Source of the DNA: a bacterium | Lineage (GTDB): Bacteria > Patescibacteriota > SICC01 | DNA: 54,037 nucleotides | Reading direction: 5' to 3' | Assembly: GCA_030699935.1 (NCBI GenBank) | Contig: JAUYKS010000014.1 | Location: 1-54,037, forward strand | Shown: positions 31,423 through 40,230 of the stretch, one piece after another | Position numbering within the stretch: the stretch's first letter is position 1 | Layout: each line of letters begins with the position of its first letter | Program-made: the position numbers and the translations under genes | The notes under the pieces: generated by a model | Told to the model about the DNA's origin: nothing | Seen by the model: only the letters and a program-made list of their open reading frames with translations | The model's database searches: none

Positions 31423-32244
31423 ATGAGTAAGACGGAACAATACATCGATCGGCTTGAGGTGAGCGACGAGCAAGCCGAGCTAGGTCCGGAGCGCGCGCAC
31501 GCTCCGGATGAACTAATAAACGCCGCGTCACTTGCCAGCGAAGTTCCTCGTGAAGTCTTGCTCAGTGAAGACCAAACCAGGGAAGTGGTCCACGCGCGTT
31601 GGATCGCGATGATCTTAATGAGAAGGCAAGACTACTCTACGACCGAGATCGGCAGGTATTTAGGGGGAAAAGACCATACCACTGCTATGTACGGACTACG
31701 CAAAGGGATGGCCCTGCTGGAAACGGATGCGGATTTTCAGTCGATGGTACTCGATGCTGACGCGCGTCTACAAAGCGGCGAGGCCGCTACCTCATGGATA
31801 AAAGTTTCGGAACCGGATAGCGCCGAAGCGAGCCAGCCCGAACGGAAGCGGGCGCGACGACCCAAACGGAAACGTCGCAAGCGGACCGCAGAGGAAATAG
31901 AAGCGCAACGCGGCAAGGCGCTGGAAAAGGCGAATGAGACCTACAGTCGTCGCGCCGCTCTGAAGCTGTCTATCACCAGGGGCGAATCGAACGTCGGAGA
32001 TGTCTTAAGGGATTCAGCCGTGCATGGCATGAAGTTGGTGGATTTGGTCATGTGCATTCCTCGGAAGCGTCCCCATCCTCACGCGGAACGTCCGGCTAAC
32101 TCCAAGGAGCAAGCTCGTCTAGTCTTGCTACGGTCCGGAATCAGGGACGACCGGGTGATTGAGGATCTTTCGGTAGTGGAGCGTCGTTCGTTATCGGCGA
32201 CTCTCGAGCATATGAAAATCAACTGGGCTGTTCGGGGATCATAA
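31423..32244 (+). CDS. DnaA-domain-IV-like DNA-binding protein with basic tail
   Basis: The 273-aa product has a complete DnaA C-terminal DNA-binding domain at residues about 30-100. The region RWIAMILMRRQDYSTTEIGR is followed by GGKDHTTAMYGLRKG at 81-95, close to the DnaA signature GGRDHTTVxHA. No AAA+ ATPase domain precedes it. A highly basic stretch follows (ERKRARRPKRKRRKR, about 142-158), then a helical C-terminal region with IPRKRPHPHAER. It could bind DnaA boxes as a transcription or replication regulator. TACACT lies upstream (31392-31397). The track ORF starts earlier, but ATG 31423 is a better start. Confidence 0.75.
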   Translation: MSKTEQYIDRLEVSDEQAELGPERAHAPDELINAASLASEVPREVLLSEDQTREVVHARWIAMILMRRQDYSTTEIGRYLGGKDHTTAMYGLRKGMALLETDADFQSMVLDADARLQSGEAATSWIKVSEPDSAEASQPERKRARRPKRKRRKRTAEEIEAQRGKALEKANETYSRRAALKLSITRGESNVGDVLRDSAVHGMKLVDLVMCIPRKRPHPHAERPANSKEQARLVLLRSGIRDDRVIEDLSVVERRSLSATLEHMKINWAVRGS

Positions 32245-32262
32245 ACTAGATAAACTAAGCCC

Positions 32263-32772
32263 ATGCCTGCCTCCAAGATCAGCGTAGATTCTGCCAAGCC
32301 GGACAAGCTTTTCTACTTCGTCTGCACGGTGATCCCGTTCCGGAAGGATGACGGCCGCTGTCTGATCTTGAAACGCGACGAGCGCGAGAAGGTCCATCCC
32401 GGCAAATGGGGCGTGCCCGGCGGCAAACTCGAGCACGGCGACCTCGACCTGGCGAGCCCGACCCGGATGAACGGCGACGTCGCCGACTTCGAAGGCGCGG
32501 TCCGCGACTTGCTCCGGCGCGAGGCCAAAGAAGAAGCTAACATCGAACTCGGCGAGGAATTCCATTTGCTCGGTGACATCGTCTTCGTGCGACCGGACGG
32601 GATTCCCGTCGTGATGCTGCAGTTTGGCGGCGAGTACGCGGGCGGCGAGGTGAAGCCGGAAGCCGGCGCTTTTACCGATTCCGCCTGGGTGAACGCCGAC
32701 GAAGTGAAGGACTACGACTGCATCGACGGCATCCACGACGAGATCGCCCGGACGATCAAGGCGTTCTCGTAG
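32263..32772 (+). CDS. Nudix hydrolase
   Basis: The 169-aa enzyme hydrolyses a nucleoside diphosphate linked to another group. The Nudix box is present as VPGGKLEHGD followed, after an insertion of about 20 residues, by LLRREAKEEANIELGEE, the REUxEExGU part. The insertion (DLDLASPTRMNGDVADFEG) inside the box is unusual. The strand DIVFVRPDGIPVVMLQFGG follows. The substrate is unknown. The gene is 18 bp after the DnaA-like gene and 23 bp before the GT2 gene. Confidence 0.9.
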   Translation: MPASKISVDSAKPDKLFYFVCTVIPFRKDDGRCLILKRDEREKVHPGKWGVPGGKLEHGDLDLASPTRMNGDVADFEGAVRDLLRREAKEEANIELGEEFHLLGDIVFVRPDGIPVVMLQFGGEYAGGEVKPEAGAFTDSAWVNADEVKDYDCIDGIHDEIARTIKAFS

Positions 32773-32795
32773 TCAAGGGCGGTATACTGTAAGCC

Positions 32796-34589
32796 GTGCT
32801 CAACCAGAAGCAGATCCAGGCCTACCAGCAACACCCCGCGTTCACCGACCCGCGGGTTTCCGCGTCCGCCTTGCGCCGCACCGTGGCGCCGGACCTCTGG
32901 CGGCTCTTGGAGATGGTCCCGGGCTTGATCACCTGGGGAATCCTACTTGGCAGCCTGGTGCTCTCGATCTTCGTGCCGCGCTGGGTGGCCTACGGCATCC
33001 TTCTCTTCGACGTCTATTGGCTGGTGAAGTCGGTGACGCTCTCCGTCAACCTGCTCCGGGCCTACCATCATCTCCGCCGTGACACGCGGATCGATTGGAG
33101 CAACCGGCTGAAGGCGCTGGAACGCAGCATCGACTCGTACGCGGCGACGCTGAGCCGGGTGATCCGCCGGATCGACGAAGGCCACACGGGACTCCGTAAG
33201 TGGCTGTGGTTCCGATGGCTCGGACTGACCGACCGCCGATTGGCCCGCGACTACCGCGACCTTCAGGCCGAGCTTTCCCAGGTCCGGGCCGCGATCGAAT
33301 CCGACGTGCCGTTGCCGCGGGCCTCGCGGATCCACCATCTGGTCTTCGTCGCGACGTATACCGAGGATCTCGAGACGCTGCGGCCCACCTTCCAGGCGAT
33401 CGTCGAGTCGGCTTACGACCCGGAGCGCCTGATCATCGTGTTGGCCACCGAGGAGCGCGACAAGGCCCGCGCCCGCGCCAACGCCCGGACGCTGAAGCGC
33501 GAGTTCGGCCGGAAGTTCAAGAAGCTCATCGTCACCGAACATCCGTCGAACATCACCGGCGAAGTGAAAGGCAAGGGCAGTAACATCAACTGGGCCGGAC
33601 GGCAGGCTCTCAAGGAGATCGACCGGCTCGGCATCCCGCATGAGGAAGTGATCGTGACGACGCTGGACGCCGACCACCGGCCGCATCCGCAGTACTTCGC
33701 GGCGCTGACCTACCAATACCTGCTGGCGCCGGACCGCCGGTACCGCAGCTTCCAGCCGACGCCGCTCTTCCACAACAATCTCTGGTACACCACGGCGATC
33801 AATCGGATCCTCTCCACCGGTACTTCCTTCTGGCACATGATCGAATCGACCCGGCCCTGGCGGCTGCGGAACTTCGCGGCGCATTCACAAGGCTTACAGA
33901 CGGTGGTCGACACCGACTTCTGGTCGATCGACACGATCGTCGAGGACGGCCAGCAGTATTGGCGGACGTACTTCCGGTACGACGGCCGGCACTTCGTGCA
34001 GCCGGTGTACGTGCCGGTCTACCAGGACGCGGTGCTCGGCGACACGTATCCGGGGACGCTCAAGGAGCAGTATCTGCAGCTGCGGCGCTGGGCGTACGGC
34101 GCGTCCGATTTTCCGTACGCCGTGATCGGCGCGTGGCGGAATCCGCGGATCCCGCTCGGCAACAAGCTGCTCCAGATCGGACGGTTCCTCGAAGGACACG
34201 TGACTTGGGCGGTCGCCCCGATCCTGATCACTTTCGTCGGTTGGTTCCCGATCTTCCTCTCGTCGTCGTTCCGCGAGACCCTGTTCGGCCAGACGCTGGC
34301 GCCGACCGCCAGCTTCATCCTGACCCTGGCGCTGATCGGCATCATCGTGACGATCCTGGTCTCGTTGCTGCTGTTGCCGCCGAAGCCGCCAGGGTACAAG
34401 GAGCGCCACAAGCTGCTCCACGTCGCGCAGTGGGTGCTGATGCCGGTGACGACGATCGTCTTCTCGAGTTTGCCGGCGATCGAATCGCAGACGCGCCTGC
34501 TGTTCGGGCGGTACCTGGAGTTCCGGGTCACCCGCAAACGGACCAAGGCGCTGCGGACGTTGGAGCGCCGGGCGAAGGCCGGCTCGTAG
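32796..34589 (+). CDS. GT2-family membrane glycosyltransferase
   Basis: The 597-aa protein resembles cellulose-synthase-like GT2 enzymes. Two membrane segments lie near residues 45-90, the catalytic domain at about 170-440 and more membrane segments after 455. The D-x-D is DADHRPHPQYF, and the acceptor motif is the QLRRWAYGASD region, a QxxRW variant. It probably adds sugars processively or in a lipid-linked glycan on the membrane. The start is GTG, 7 nt after TATACT (32783-32788), with no ribosome site, the clearest leaderless case in the window. Confidence 0.9.
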   Translation: MLNQKQIQAYQQHPAFTDPRVSASALRRTVAPDLWRLLEMVPGLITWGILLGSLVLSIFVPRWVAYGILLFDVYWLVKSVTLSVNLLRAYHHLRRDTRIDWSNRLKALERSIDSYAATLSRVIRRIDEGHTGLRKWLWFRWLGLTDRRLARDYRDLQAELSQVRAAIESDVPLPRASRIHHLVFVATYTEDLETLRPTFQAIVESAYDPERLIIVLATEERDKARARANARTLKREFGRKFKKLIVTEHPSNITGEVKGKGSNINWAGRQALKEIDRLGIPHEEVIVTTLDADHRPHPQYFAALTYQYLLAPDRRYRSFQPTPLFHNNLWYTTAINRILSTGTSFWHMIESTRPWRLRNFAAHSQGLQTVVDTDFWSIDTIVEDGQQYWRTYFRYDGRHFVQPVYVPVYQDAVLGDTYPGTLKEQYLQLRRWAYGASDFPYAVIGAWRNPRIPLGNKLLQIGRFLEGHVTWAVAPILITFVGWFPIFLSSSFRETLFGQTLAPTASFILTLALIGIIVTILVSLLLLPPKPPGYKERHKLLHVAQWVLMPVTTIVFSSLPAIESQTRLLFGRYLEFRVTRKRTKALRTLERRAKAGS

Positions 34590-34601
34590 GCCCCTAGGGC
34601 A

Positions 34602-36950
34602 CTACCTTACCTTGAGCAGCATGTTGTAGCCGTCGTCGGGGAACCAGCCGCCGCCGTCCTGCACCAGCGAGAAGAACTCGCGGTAGTAGCCGGGCGCCGG
34701 CCGGGCCGTCAGGTACAGGTTGAACAGGGCGATCTCGCCCGGCGCGATCTCGGTCACCCCTTCGGTGACGTCCTCCGGGCCGAGGGAGCCGGACAAGTCA
34801 TCGACCCGCCCGTCGATGTTCGAGACGCGGTTCTTGCTCAGCCAAGGATCATCGACGCCGCTCAGCGTCCGGAAGGCGCTGGTCCGGTCGCGCGGATGCG
34901 TGGTGGCCAGACGGACCGGAGCGCCGGAGACCGGCCAGGTCAGCCGGCCCATGTTCTTGACCGCCACTTTGACGTTCATCACCGAGTTCCGAGCGAAGTT
35001 GGTCTGGCTGCCGCCGTAGACCGTCTTCATCACCTGGGAGTCGCGCTGCGGCAGCGCGGTGACCGGGAAGTTGATGCCGTAATCCTCGGGCAGCCAGGCG
35101 ACGCCGGGTACCACCGGGCGGACGTAGAGCTTGTACTTGCCGGCGGCCAGGTTGCTGGGGACCGTGATCGTGAAGTCGAACCGGCCGGTCTGCCCCGGCA
35201 ACACCGTGGTGGTATTGCCCGGATCGGTCACGTTCGAGTCGATCAACGACGGTCGGCTGCGCGACAACCAGGGATCCGGCCCGCTCAAAGTGGCGAAGGC
35301 GGACAGATGGTTCTTGGCCCGGTCGGTGCGGAGCTCCAGGGCGCCGCCGATCGGCCAGGACTCCCGGCCGGTGTTCTTCAGCCGCAGCGTGACGTCCTGG
35401 CTCGTCACTCCCGGGGACCAGCTGGACGGGGTCGCGGATTTGGAGACGAACGAGTAGTGGTAGCCGCGGTCGAGGATGTTGAAGAGCACCGAGCTGCCGG
35501 TATCGGCCATGTACTTCTTGCCTTCGACCACCGGCGTGAAGTACTCGCGGATGTTGCCGACCTTGTCCGGCGTCGTCGTCACGAACGAGAAGACCGCGAT
35601 CTCGCCGGTCGTGATCAGGCCGTCCTCGTCCGCGACCACGCTGTCGGTGCCCGGGTCGTAGCGCCCGTCGATTTCCGAGGGGCGGCTGCCGGCGATCCAA
35701 TTCTCGGAAGCGTCGATGTCTTCCGCGCCGATCGTCCGGAAGGCGCTGGTCCGCCCGTTAGTCCGGGCCGTCACCAGGCGGACGCGGTTCGTCCCGGCGA
35801 TCTTCCAGTCCAGCTCGCCGATGTTCTTGACCAGGATCTTCACGCTGCGGCGGTCGCCGGGCAAGAGGTCCGACGCGGAGGCCGTACTGTCGAGGTCGGT
35901 CGGTCCGGAGTCCGGATCGGTGACGTAGGTCGCGTAACGCTGGCCGCGCCAATCCGGCGGCCTGATCGTCATCGTGGCGCAAAGGCCGAGGTAGCGCATC
36001 CAGCCTACGGTCTCGACCAGAGGAGCGAAGCATTCGGAGCGGGTTCCGGTATTGCCGTTCGACTTGAACGTGGCACGGAACTGGCCCAGCCGGTTCGGCG
36101 CCGTGTCCGCCATCAGTTCGATCCGGCCCGGGGAACTCCAGCCAGCCGCCGCCCCGCCGTCGGAGAATATGCTGGTGCGGCCCGCCGGATTGGTAGCGCC
36201 GATCCGCACCGGCGTGTCGCCGCCGCGCAACCAACCTCGCCGCCCGGTGTTCCATAGCTTGAACGTCAGGACCGACTGGCCGTTGTTGTACATCCAGCGG
36301 CTGCCCGAAATCGCGGCACCGACGTAGTCGTAGTTGGAGCGCCGGTCGTTGACGTACTTGCCGGAAGGGAGCCAAGCGGCGCAACATCTCGGTTCGTAAC
36401 CATGGATGGTGGGGTCGTACGAACCGGTCGACGCCTTGTACGTCGTTTGCCGGATGCCGAAGTGCGTGTGCGGGGACCAATATCCGTTGGACGCACCCCG
36501 CGGCCCGACCGTCCCGATGCGCTGTCCCTTCTTGACCCTGGCTCCGGCCCCGACCCGTCGGTTGTTATTCAGGTGTCCGTACAAGCTGAGCACCGTCCGG
36601 CCGCTCCAGCTGTGCTGGATGACGATCAGGTTGCCCCAGCGATACGAGTTGGGAGTCCGCGCCGAATACCGCACGATGCCGTCGGCGGCGGCGTAGACCG
36701 GGATGCCGTCGTTGTGACAGACGTCCTCCGCGACGTGGTATCCCCACCCGCCGATGTATTGTCCGAACGCGTAGTTAGGAGTTCCGTACGGGAAGCAGGG
36801 GATCTGGAACGAGGAGGCGGCCTTGGCTTCAGAGGGCGCGACCGTCATCGCCAGCGCCACTACCGTAACCGCCGCCGCCGCGGTCACCGCTCCGATGATG
36901 CATGTCCGTATTCGTTTCAAGGTCAAGACCGGTCTTCCCAGTCCTATCAA
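34602..36950 (-). CDS. secreted M23 peptidase with four Ig-like repeats
   Basis: The 782-aa exoprotein has a signal peptide (ending SEAKAASS), an M23/LytM endopeptidase domain (residues about 50-195) and four repeats of about 130 residues. Zinc ligands are His/Asp in GYHVAEDVCHND and the HTHFG motif; the second His is in LYGHL. Repeats resemble NBR1-type Ig domains (LKNTGRESWPIGG, then EIAPGEIALFN). It should cut peptide cross-links in peptidoglycan and bind the wall or surfaces. It is a paralogue of the gene just upstream. The start codon is uncertain: TTG at 36950 in the track, or TTG at 36926, 7 nt after GGGAAG, which gives a better signal peptide. Confidence 0.88.
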   Translation of the reverse strand: MIGLGRPVLTLKRIRTCIIGAVTAAAAVTVVALAMTVAPSEAKAASSFQIPCFPYGTPNYAFGQYIGGWGYHVAEDVCHNDGIPVYAAADGIVRYSARTPNSYRWGNLIVIQHSWSGRTVLSLYGHLNNNRRVGAGARVKKGQRIGTVGPRGASNGYWSPHTHFGIRQTTYKASTGSYDPTIHGYEPRCCAAWLPSGKYVNDRRSNYDYVGAAISGSRWMYNNGQSVLTFKLWNTGRRGWLRGGDTPVRIGATNPAGRTSIFSDGGAAAGWSSPGRIELMADTAPNRLGQFRATFKSNGNTGTRSECFAPLVETVGWMRYLGLCATMTIRPPDWRGQRYATYVTDPDSGPTDLDSTASASDLLPGDRRSVKILVKNIGELDWKIAGTNRVRLVTARTNGRTSAFRTIGAEDIDASENWIAGSRPSEIDGRYDPGTDSVVADEDGLITTGEIAVFSFVTTTPDKVGNIREYFTPVVEGKKYMADTGSSVLFNILDRGYHYSFVSKSATPSSWSPGVTSQDVTLRLKNTGRESWPIGGALELRTDRAKNHLSAFATLSGPDPWLSRSRPSLIDSNVTDPGNTTTVLPGQTGRFDFTITVPSNLAAGKYKLYVRPVVPGVAWLPEDYGINFPVTALPQRDSQVMKTVYGGSQTNFARNSVMNVKVAVKNMGRLTWPVSGAPVRLATTHPRDRTSAFRTLSGVDDPWLSKNRVSNIDGRVDDLSGSLGPEDVTEGVTEIAPGEIALFNLYLTARPAPGYYREFFSLVQDGGGWFPDDGYNMLLKVR

Positions 36951-36988
36951 ATAAGGGGCGCCGGAACAATAGGCGAATCGTCCAACGG

Positions 36989-39733
36989 CTACTCCTGAGT
37001 GCCTGGCGTACCGGCGACACTACCCGAGACCGACAGGCCGTGGTCCGGGAACCAGGTACGGCCCTCTTGGACCACCCGGAAATGTTCGGTGAACTTCCCG
37101 ACGTCGGACGCCGTGATCGTAAAGCTGAACAGGGCGGTCTCGCCGGGCAGGATCTCGGTGGCGTCTACCGAACTGAACGTCACGCCATTGACGACCCGGC
37201 CGTCAATCCCGGAAGCCCGGCTGGAGGATATCCACGGGTCGGATCCCGCCAACGTCGCGAACGCGGACTGCCGGCCCGCCGGCCGGGCCGTCCCCAGGCG
37301 GACCAGGTTAGGACCGGACACCGGCCATACGTACCGCCCCGTGTTCTTCACGGCGATCTGTACCACGGCGGTATCCTCTTCGCGCAGCGTATTCAGGTTT
37401 CGGGAGTACGACTTGTTGACGACCTGGTAGTCATACGTTTGCGCGGTGATGTTGAGCGGGAACGCGATGCCCTGGTCCGGCAGCCACGCCGTGCCCTCGT
37501 GCACCAGGTTGAACCGTTCCACGTACCGGCCGCCGTCGATATCGGAATCGACGCGAAGCGGCACGTTGAACTGTGCCGTCTGGCCCTGTTCGATTTTCTT
37601 GACGTTCGCGGTGACCGAATTTCCGTCTACCCGGCCGTCGATCCCGGAAGCCCGGTTACGCGAAGACCACGGATCGGCCCCGGAGAGCGACGCGAAGAGG
37701 GAAGACCGGTTCTGCGGCCCGCTGGTCCCGAGCCGGACCGGATTCGGGCCGCCCACCGGCCACGACCCCCGGCCGTAGTTCTTGACCCGCACGTTCGCGA
37801 CCAGGGTGTCGCCATAGCCGAGGTCGGAGGGGTCGCGGGAATACTGCTGGCTCACGATCGCATAGTCGTACGCGTCGGACCGCACGGTCACCGGGATGAA
37901 GGCGCGGGTTTCCCGCAGCCAGCCGCCAGCGCCATCGCCGACCGGACGGAGGTATTCGCGGTAGGACCCGTCCGGCTTGGTCTTGGTCTGCACCTGGAAG
38001 TCGAACCGCGCGACCTGCCCCGGGTTAACGACGCGCTCGCCGGGAGCGTCCGCCACGGCATCGATGCTGCTGGCGCGGTTGGCGGACAGCCAATCGGGCC
38101 CGCGGAACGGGGAAGGATGGTCGCGGCCCTTGTCCGTACCGAGCCGCAACTTCCCGTTGACCGGCCAGGACACCTGGCCGCTGTTACGGATGTAGACGCG
38201 GGCGGTCTCGGCCTCGCGGCCGAAGACGATCGGATCGGGGTTCTCCTGCTTGACCCACTCGTAATGGTTGCCCTTCGGCAGTATCCGTAACTTGAAGTAC
38301 AGGCCGATATCGTTCAGCCAACGTTTGTTCTCGATCAGCGGGCGGAAGAATTCCTTGTAGGTCCCGGGCTTGCCGGGGGACTTGATCGTGAAGGAGAAGA
38401 CGCCGATCTCCCCCGGCTTCACGACGGATGACCGCACGATCCGGCTCTGCGCCGGGACGTACACGCCGTCGAGGCCCGAAGGCCGCCGCGAGTTGATCCA
38501 ACCCTCTCCCCGCGGAACCCCGCCGCGTCCCGACCGGCTGGCGAACGCGCTGTGCCGGTTCTGACGGCGTTCCGTGCCGAGCCGGACCGGATACTTGCCG
38601 CCCGCTTGCCAGGCGATGTCCCCTGTGTTCTTGATGTAGGCCTTCAGGTTTACCAGGCTGCCCGGTACCAGGTAGCGATGCATGTCGGTGCGGGTCAATG
38701 ATACGGAAGAAAGGCTGTCGTGGGCGGTGACGCGGTATCCCCGGGCGGCGTATCGCGGCGCTTGGACCCGGACCTTGGCGTGCATGCCGATGTCGTGCAT
38801 CCACCCGCGACCCTCGACGAGAGGCCGGAAGTACTTGTAGTACGTTCCCGGCTTTACGCCCTTGTTGTTGAACTTCGCCCGGAAGACGGCGACCTGCCCG
38901 GGCGCGGTATCCGATTGCATCCCGATCCGGTTCGCAGTGATCCATCCCTGGCCGCCCATGCCGGCGGAGAACATGGTCCGGTGGTTGAGCGGCCGGGCAG
39001 TCCCGATCCGCACTGCGCCCGCGCCGTCCTTCCGCCAAGTCGCCGTGCCGGTATTCTTCAGGCGGAACTGGATCCAGTACTCGGCGGTCTTGCCGGTGGC
39101 GATCGCGCCGGTCTGCGAGACATGGCGGTACTTGTACGTGGGGCGCGCCGGCGGCCGCGGCTTGCGGGCGTTGATGAATCGCGTCGGATGGACGTATCGG
39201 TTGATCTCCTTCTTGCCCTCGTACCCGTTGATCAACGGCCAGTACTTGCCGGTCGCGGCCCCGTACTTGCCGGGAGTAATCGAGAAGTGGAGGTGAGCCG
39301 CCCAGCGGCCGTTCTCGCGCGAGTGGCCGCGGCCGACGGTGCCGATGCGTTGGCCTTTGCTGACGCGCTGGCCGGCGCTGACCCGGCGGTCGTTGCCGAG
39401 GTGGGCATATAGTCCGACCACCTTCGCGCCGTCGTCGTGTTCGATCATGATCAGGTTGCCCCAGCGCCAGGAGTCCGGGGTCAGCGCGGAGTACCGCACT
39501 ACGCCGTCGGCGACGGCGTAGATCGGGGTGCCCGCTGAGCAGCCGATGTCTTGCCCGGAGTGGTACCCCCAGCCGGAAACGTACTGCCGGAAGTCGTATC
39601 CGGACAATCGCCACGGGGAACAGGCGTATCGGTATCCGGAAGCCGCTTGGCCGGTTTCGGTTGCCACAAACAGCGAGGCGGCGATACCGATGACCGCCGC
39701 GATGCCCAAGAGAACTGTTTTTGATCTGCGCAT
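36989..39733 (-). CDS. secreted M23 peptidase with five Ig-like repeats
   Basis: The 914-aa exoprotein has a signal peptide (TVLLGIAAVIGIAASLFVA... cut near QAAS), an M23 domain (about 45-200) and five repeats of about 130 residues. Zinc ligands lie in GYHSGQDIGCSAG and HLHFSI, and LYAHLGND holds the further His. Each repeat has an NTG-W-PV-G-RLGT core and ends with a W-P-D-x-G-I pattern. It is longer than its downstream paralogue by one repeat. A strong promoter lies upstream. The pair 36989-39733 and 34602-36950 are 38 bp apart and probably cotranscribed. A role in wall remodelling or attachment to a host cell is inference. Confidence 0.9.
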   Translation of the reverse strand: MRRSKTVLLGIAAVIGIAASLFVATETGQAASGYRYACSPWRLSGYDFRQYVSGWGYHSGQDIGCSAGTPIYAVADGVVRYSALTPDSWRWGNLIMIEHDDGAKVVGLYAHLGNDRRVSAGQRVSKGQRIGTVGRGHSRENGRWAAHLHFSITPGKYGAATGKYWPLINGYEGKKEINRYVHPTRFINARKPRPPARPTYKYRHVSQTGAIATGKTAEYWIQFRLKNTGTATWRKDGAGAVRIGTARPLNHRTMFSAGMGGQGWITANRIGMQSDTAPGQVAVFRAKFNNKGVKPGTYYKYFRPLVEGRGWMHDIGMHAKVRVQAPRYAARGYRVTAHDSLSSVSLTRTDMHRYLVPGSLVNLKAYIKNTGDIAWQAGGKYPVRLGTERRQNRHSAFASRSGRGGVPRGEGWINSRRPSGLDGVYVPAQSRIVRSSVVKPGEIGVFSFTIKSPGKPGTYKEFFRPLIENKRWLNDIGLYFKLRILPKGNHYEWVKQENPDPIVFGREAETARVYIRNSGQVSWPVNGKLRLGTDKGRDHPSPFRGPDWLSANRASSIDAVADAPGERVVNPGQVARFDFQVQTKTKPDGSYREYLRPVGDGAGGWLRETRAFIPVTVRSDAYDYAIVSQQYSRDPSDLGYGDTLVANVRVKNYGRGSWPVGGPNPVRLGTSGPQNRSSLFASLSGADPWSSRNRASGIDGRVDGNSVTANVKKIEQGQTAQFNVPLRVDSDIDGGRYVERFNLVHEGTAWLPDQGIAFPLNITAQTYDYQVVNKSYSRNLNTLREEDTAVVQIAVKNTGRYVWPVSGPNLVRLGTARPAGRQSAFATLAGSDPWISSSRASGIDGRVVNGVTFSSVDATEILPGETALFSFTITASDVGKFTEHFRVVQEGRTWFPDHGLSVSGSVAGTPGTQE

Positions 39734-39780
39734 GTGTCCGTTTGTATTTGCCCCCGGTTCCTCTTCCGAGAAATTGGCTT

Positions 39781-39809
39781 AGTGTAGCAAAAAAATGGCA
39801 CCTTGTCAA
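39781..39809 (-). promoter_or_regulatory. strong promoter of the M23 gene pair
   Basis: On the minus strand a consensus TTGACA (complement of 39804-39809) and TACACT (complement of 39781-39786) are exactly 17 bp apart. The leader is about 40 nt. This is the best sigma70-type promoter in the window. Confidence 0.85.
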
Positions 39810-40230
39810 GTGTTTATGCCTTTACCATGCGGCTTTTACGCATTATCTTGCCCGCATTTTTCCGGACCACATAAACAGAGCCCCAGCGATTCGCTGGAGC
39901 CCTGTATCCCTCTCGGGGTTTTTTTGTTGACGGTACCCGGGTACCGATAATTTCTCGCCGACGGCTTTGTACCGCCTGCGGGTTTTTGTTTTCATACCCA
40001 GTGTACCTTGTGGGGTCCGGATCACGGCGATTCGAGGTAAATGCAACTTTGCCTCTGTTAAGGATAAAAGTGCCAGTCCGAACAAAGCTATTCCGTGGTT
40101 TATTGGGGAAAATTCCCTACGTTCCGAAATAAATAGTGATGTCAAGCGGCATCTGGACGGCGCCGCGAATATCTAGTGCATACTTGCTTACGTTTGCTTG
40201 CGTCCCGTCCCGGTCGCGTACACTGGAACG
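39810..40230. other. gene-free divergent intergenic region with palindrome
   Basis: This is one of the longest stretches without a convincing gene. It contains hairpin CCAGCGA-T-TCGCTGG near 39888 followed by GGGGTTTTTTT (possible plus-strand terminator), the perfect 16-bp palindrome CGGTACCCGGGTACCG (39931-39946) and a second T-rich run after CCGCCTGCGGG. TTGACG and GATAAT flank the palindrome with 13 bp between. It is A+T-richer than its surroundings. A small RNA or regulatory region is possible. The ORF 39843-40145 on the minus strand is not supported. Confidence 0.5.

Noticed and set aside
36902-38290. 462-aa plus-strand ORF over the M23 gene (also 34896-36257)
   Set aside because: Both are opposite genes with signal peptides, active-site motifs and repeats; their translations show only biased shadow composition.
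34602-39733. Periodic repeats considered as a CRISPR array or phage tail fibre
   Set aside because: The periodicity is at protein level (about 130 residues) with diverged DNA; no short identical repeats with spacers are present, and M23 plus Ig-like domains explain it.
38184-39809. 541-aa minus-strand ORF in another frame of the M23 gene
   Set aside because: It overlaps the true frame over its whole length and the promoter at 39781-39809; no domain is visible.
39843-40145. 100-aa minus-strand ORF in the divergent intergenic region
   Set aside because: It crosses hairpins, the palindrome and a T-run, has no ribosome site at its start, and shows no motif.
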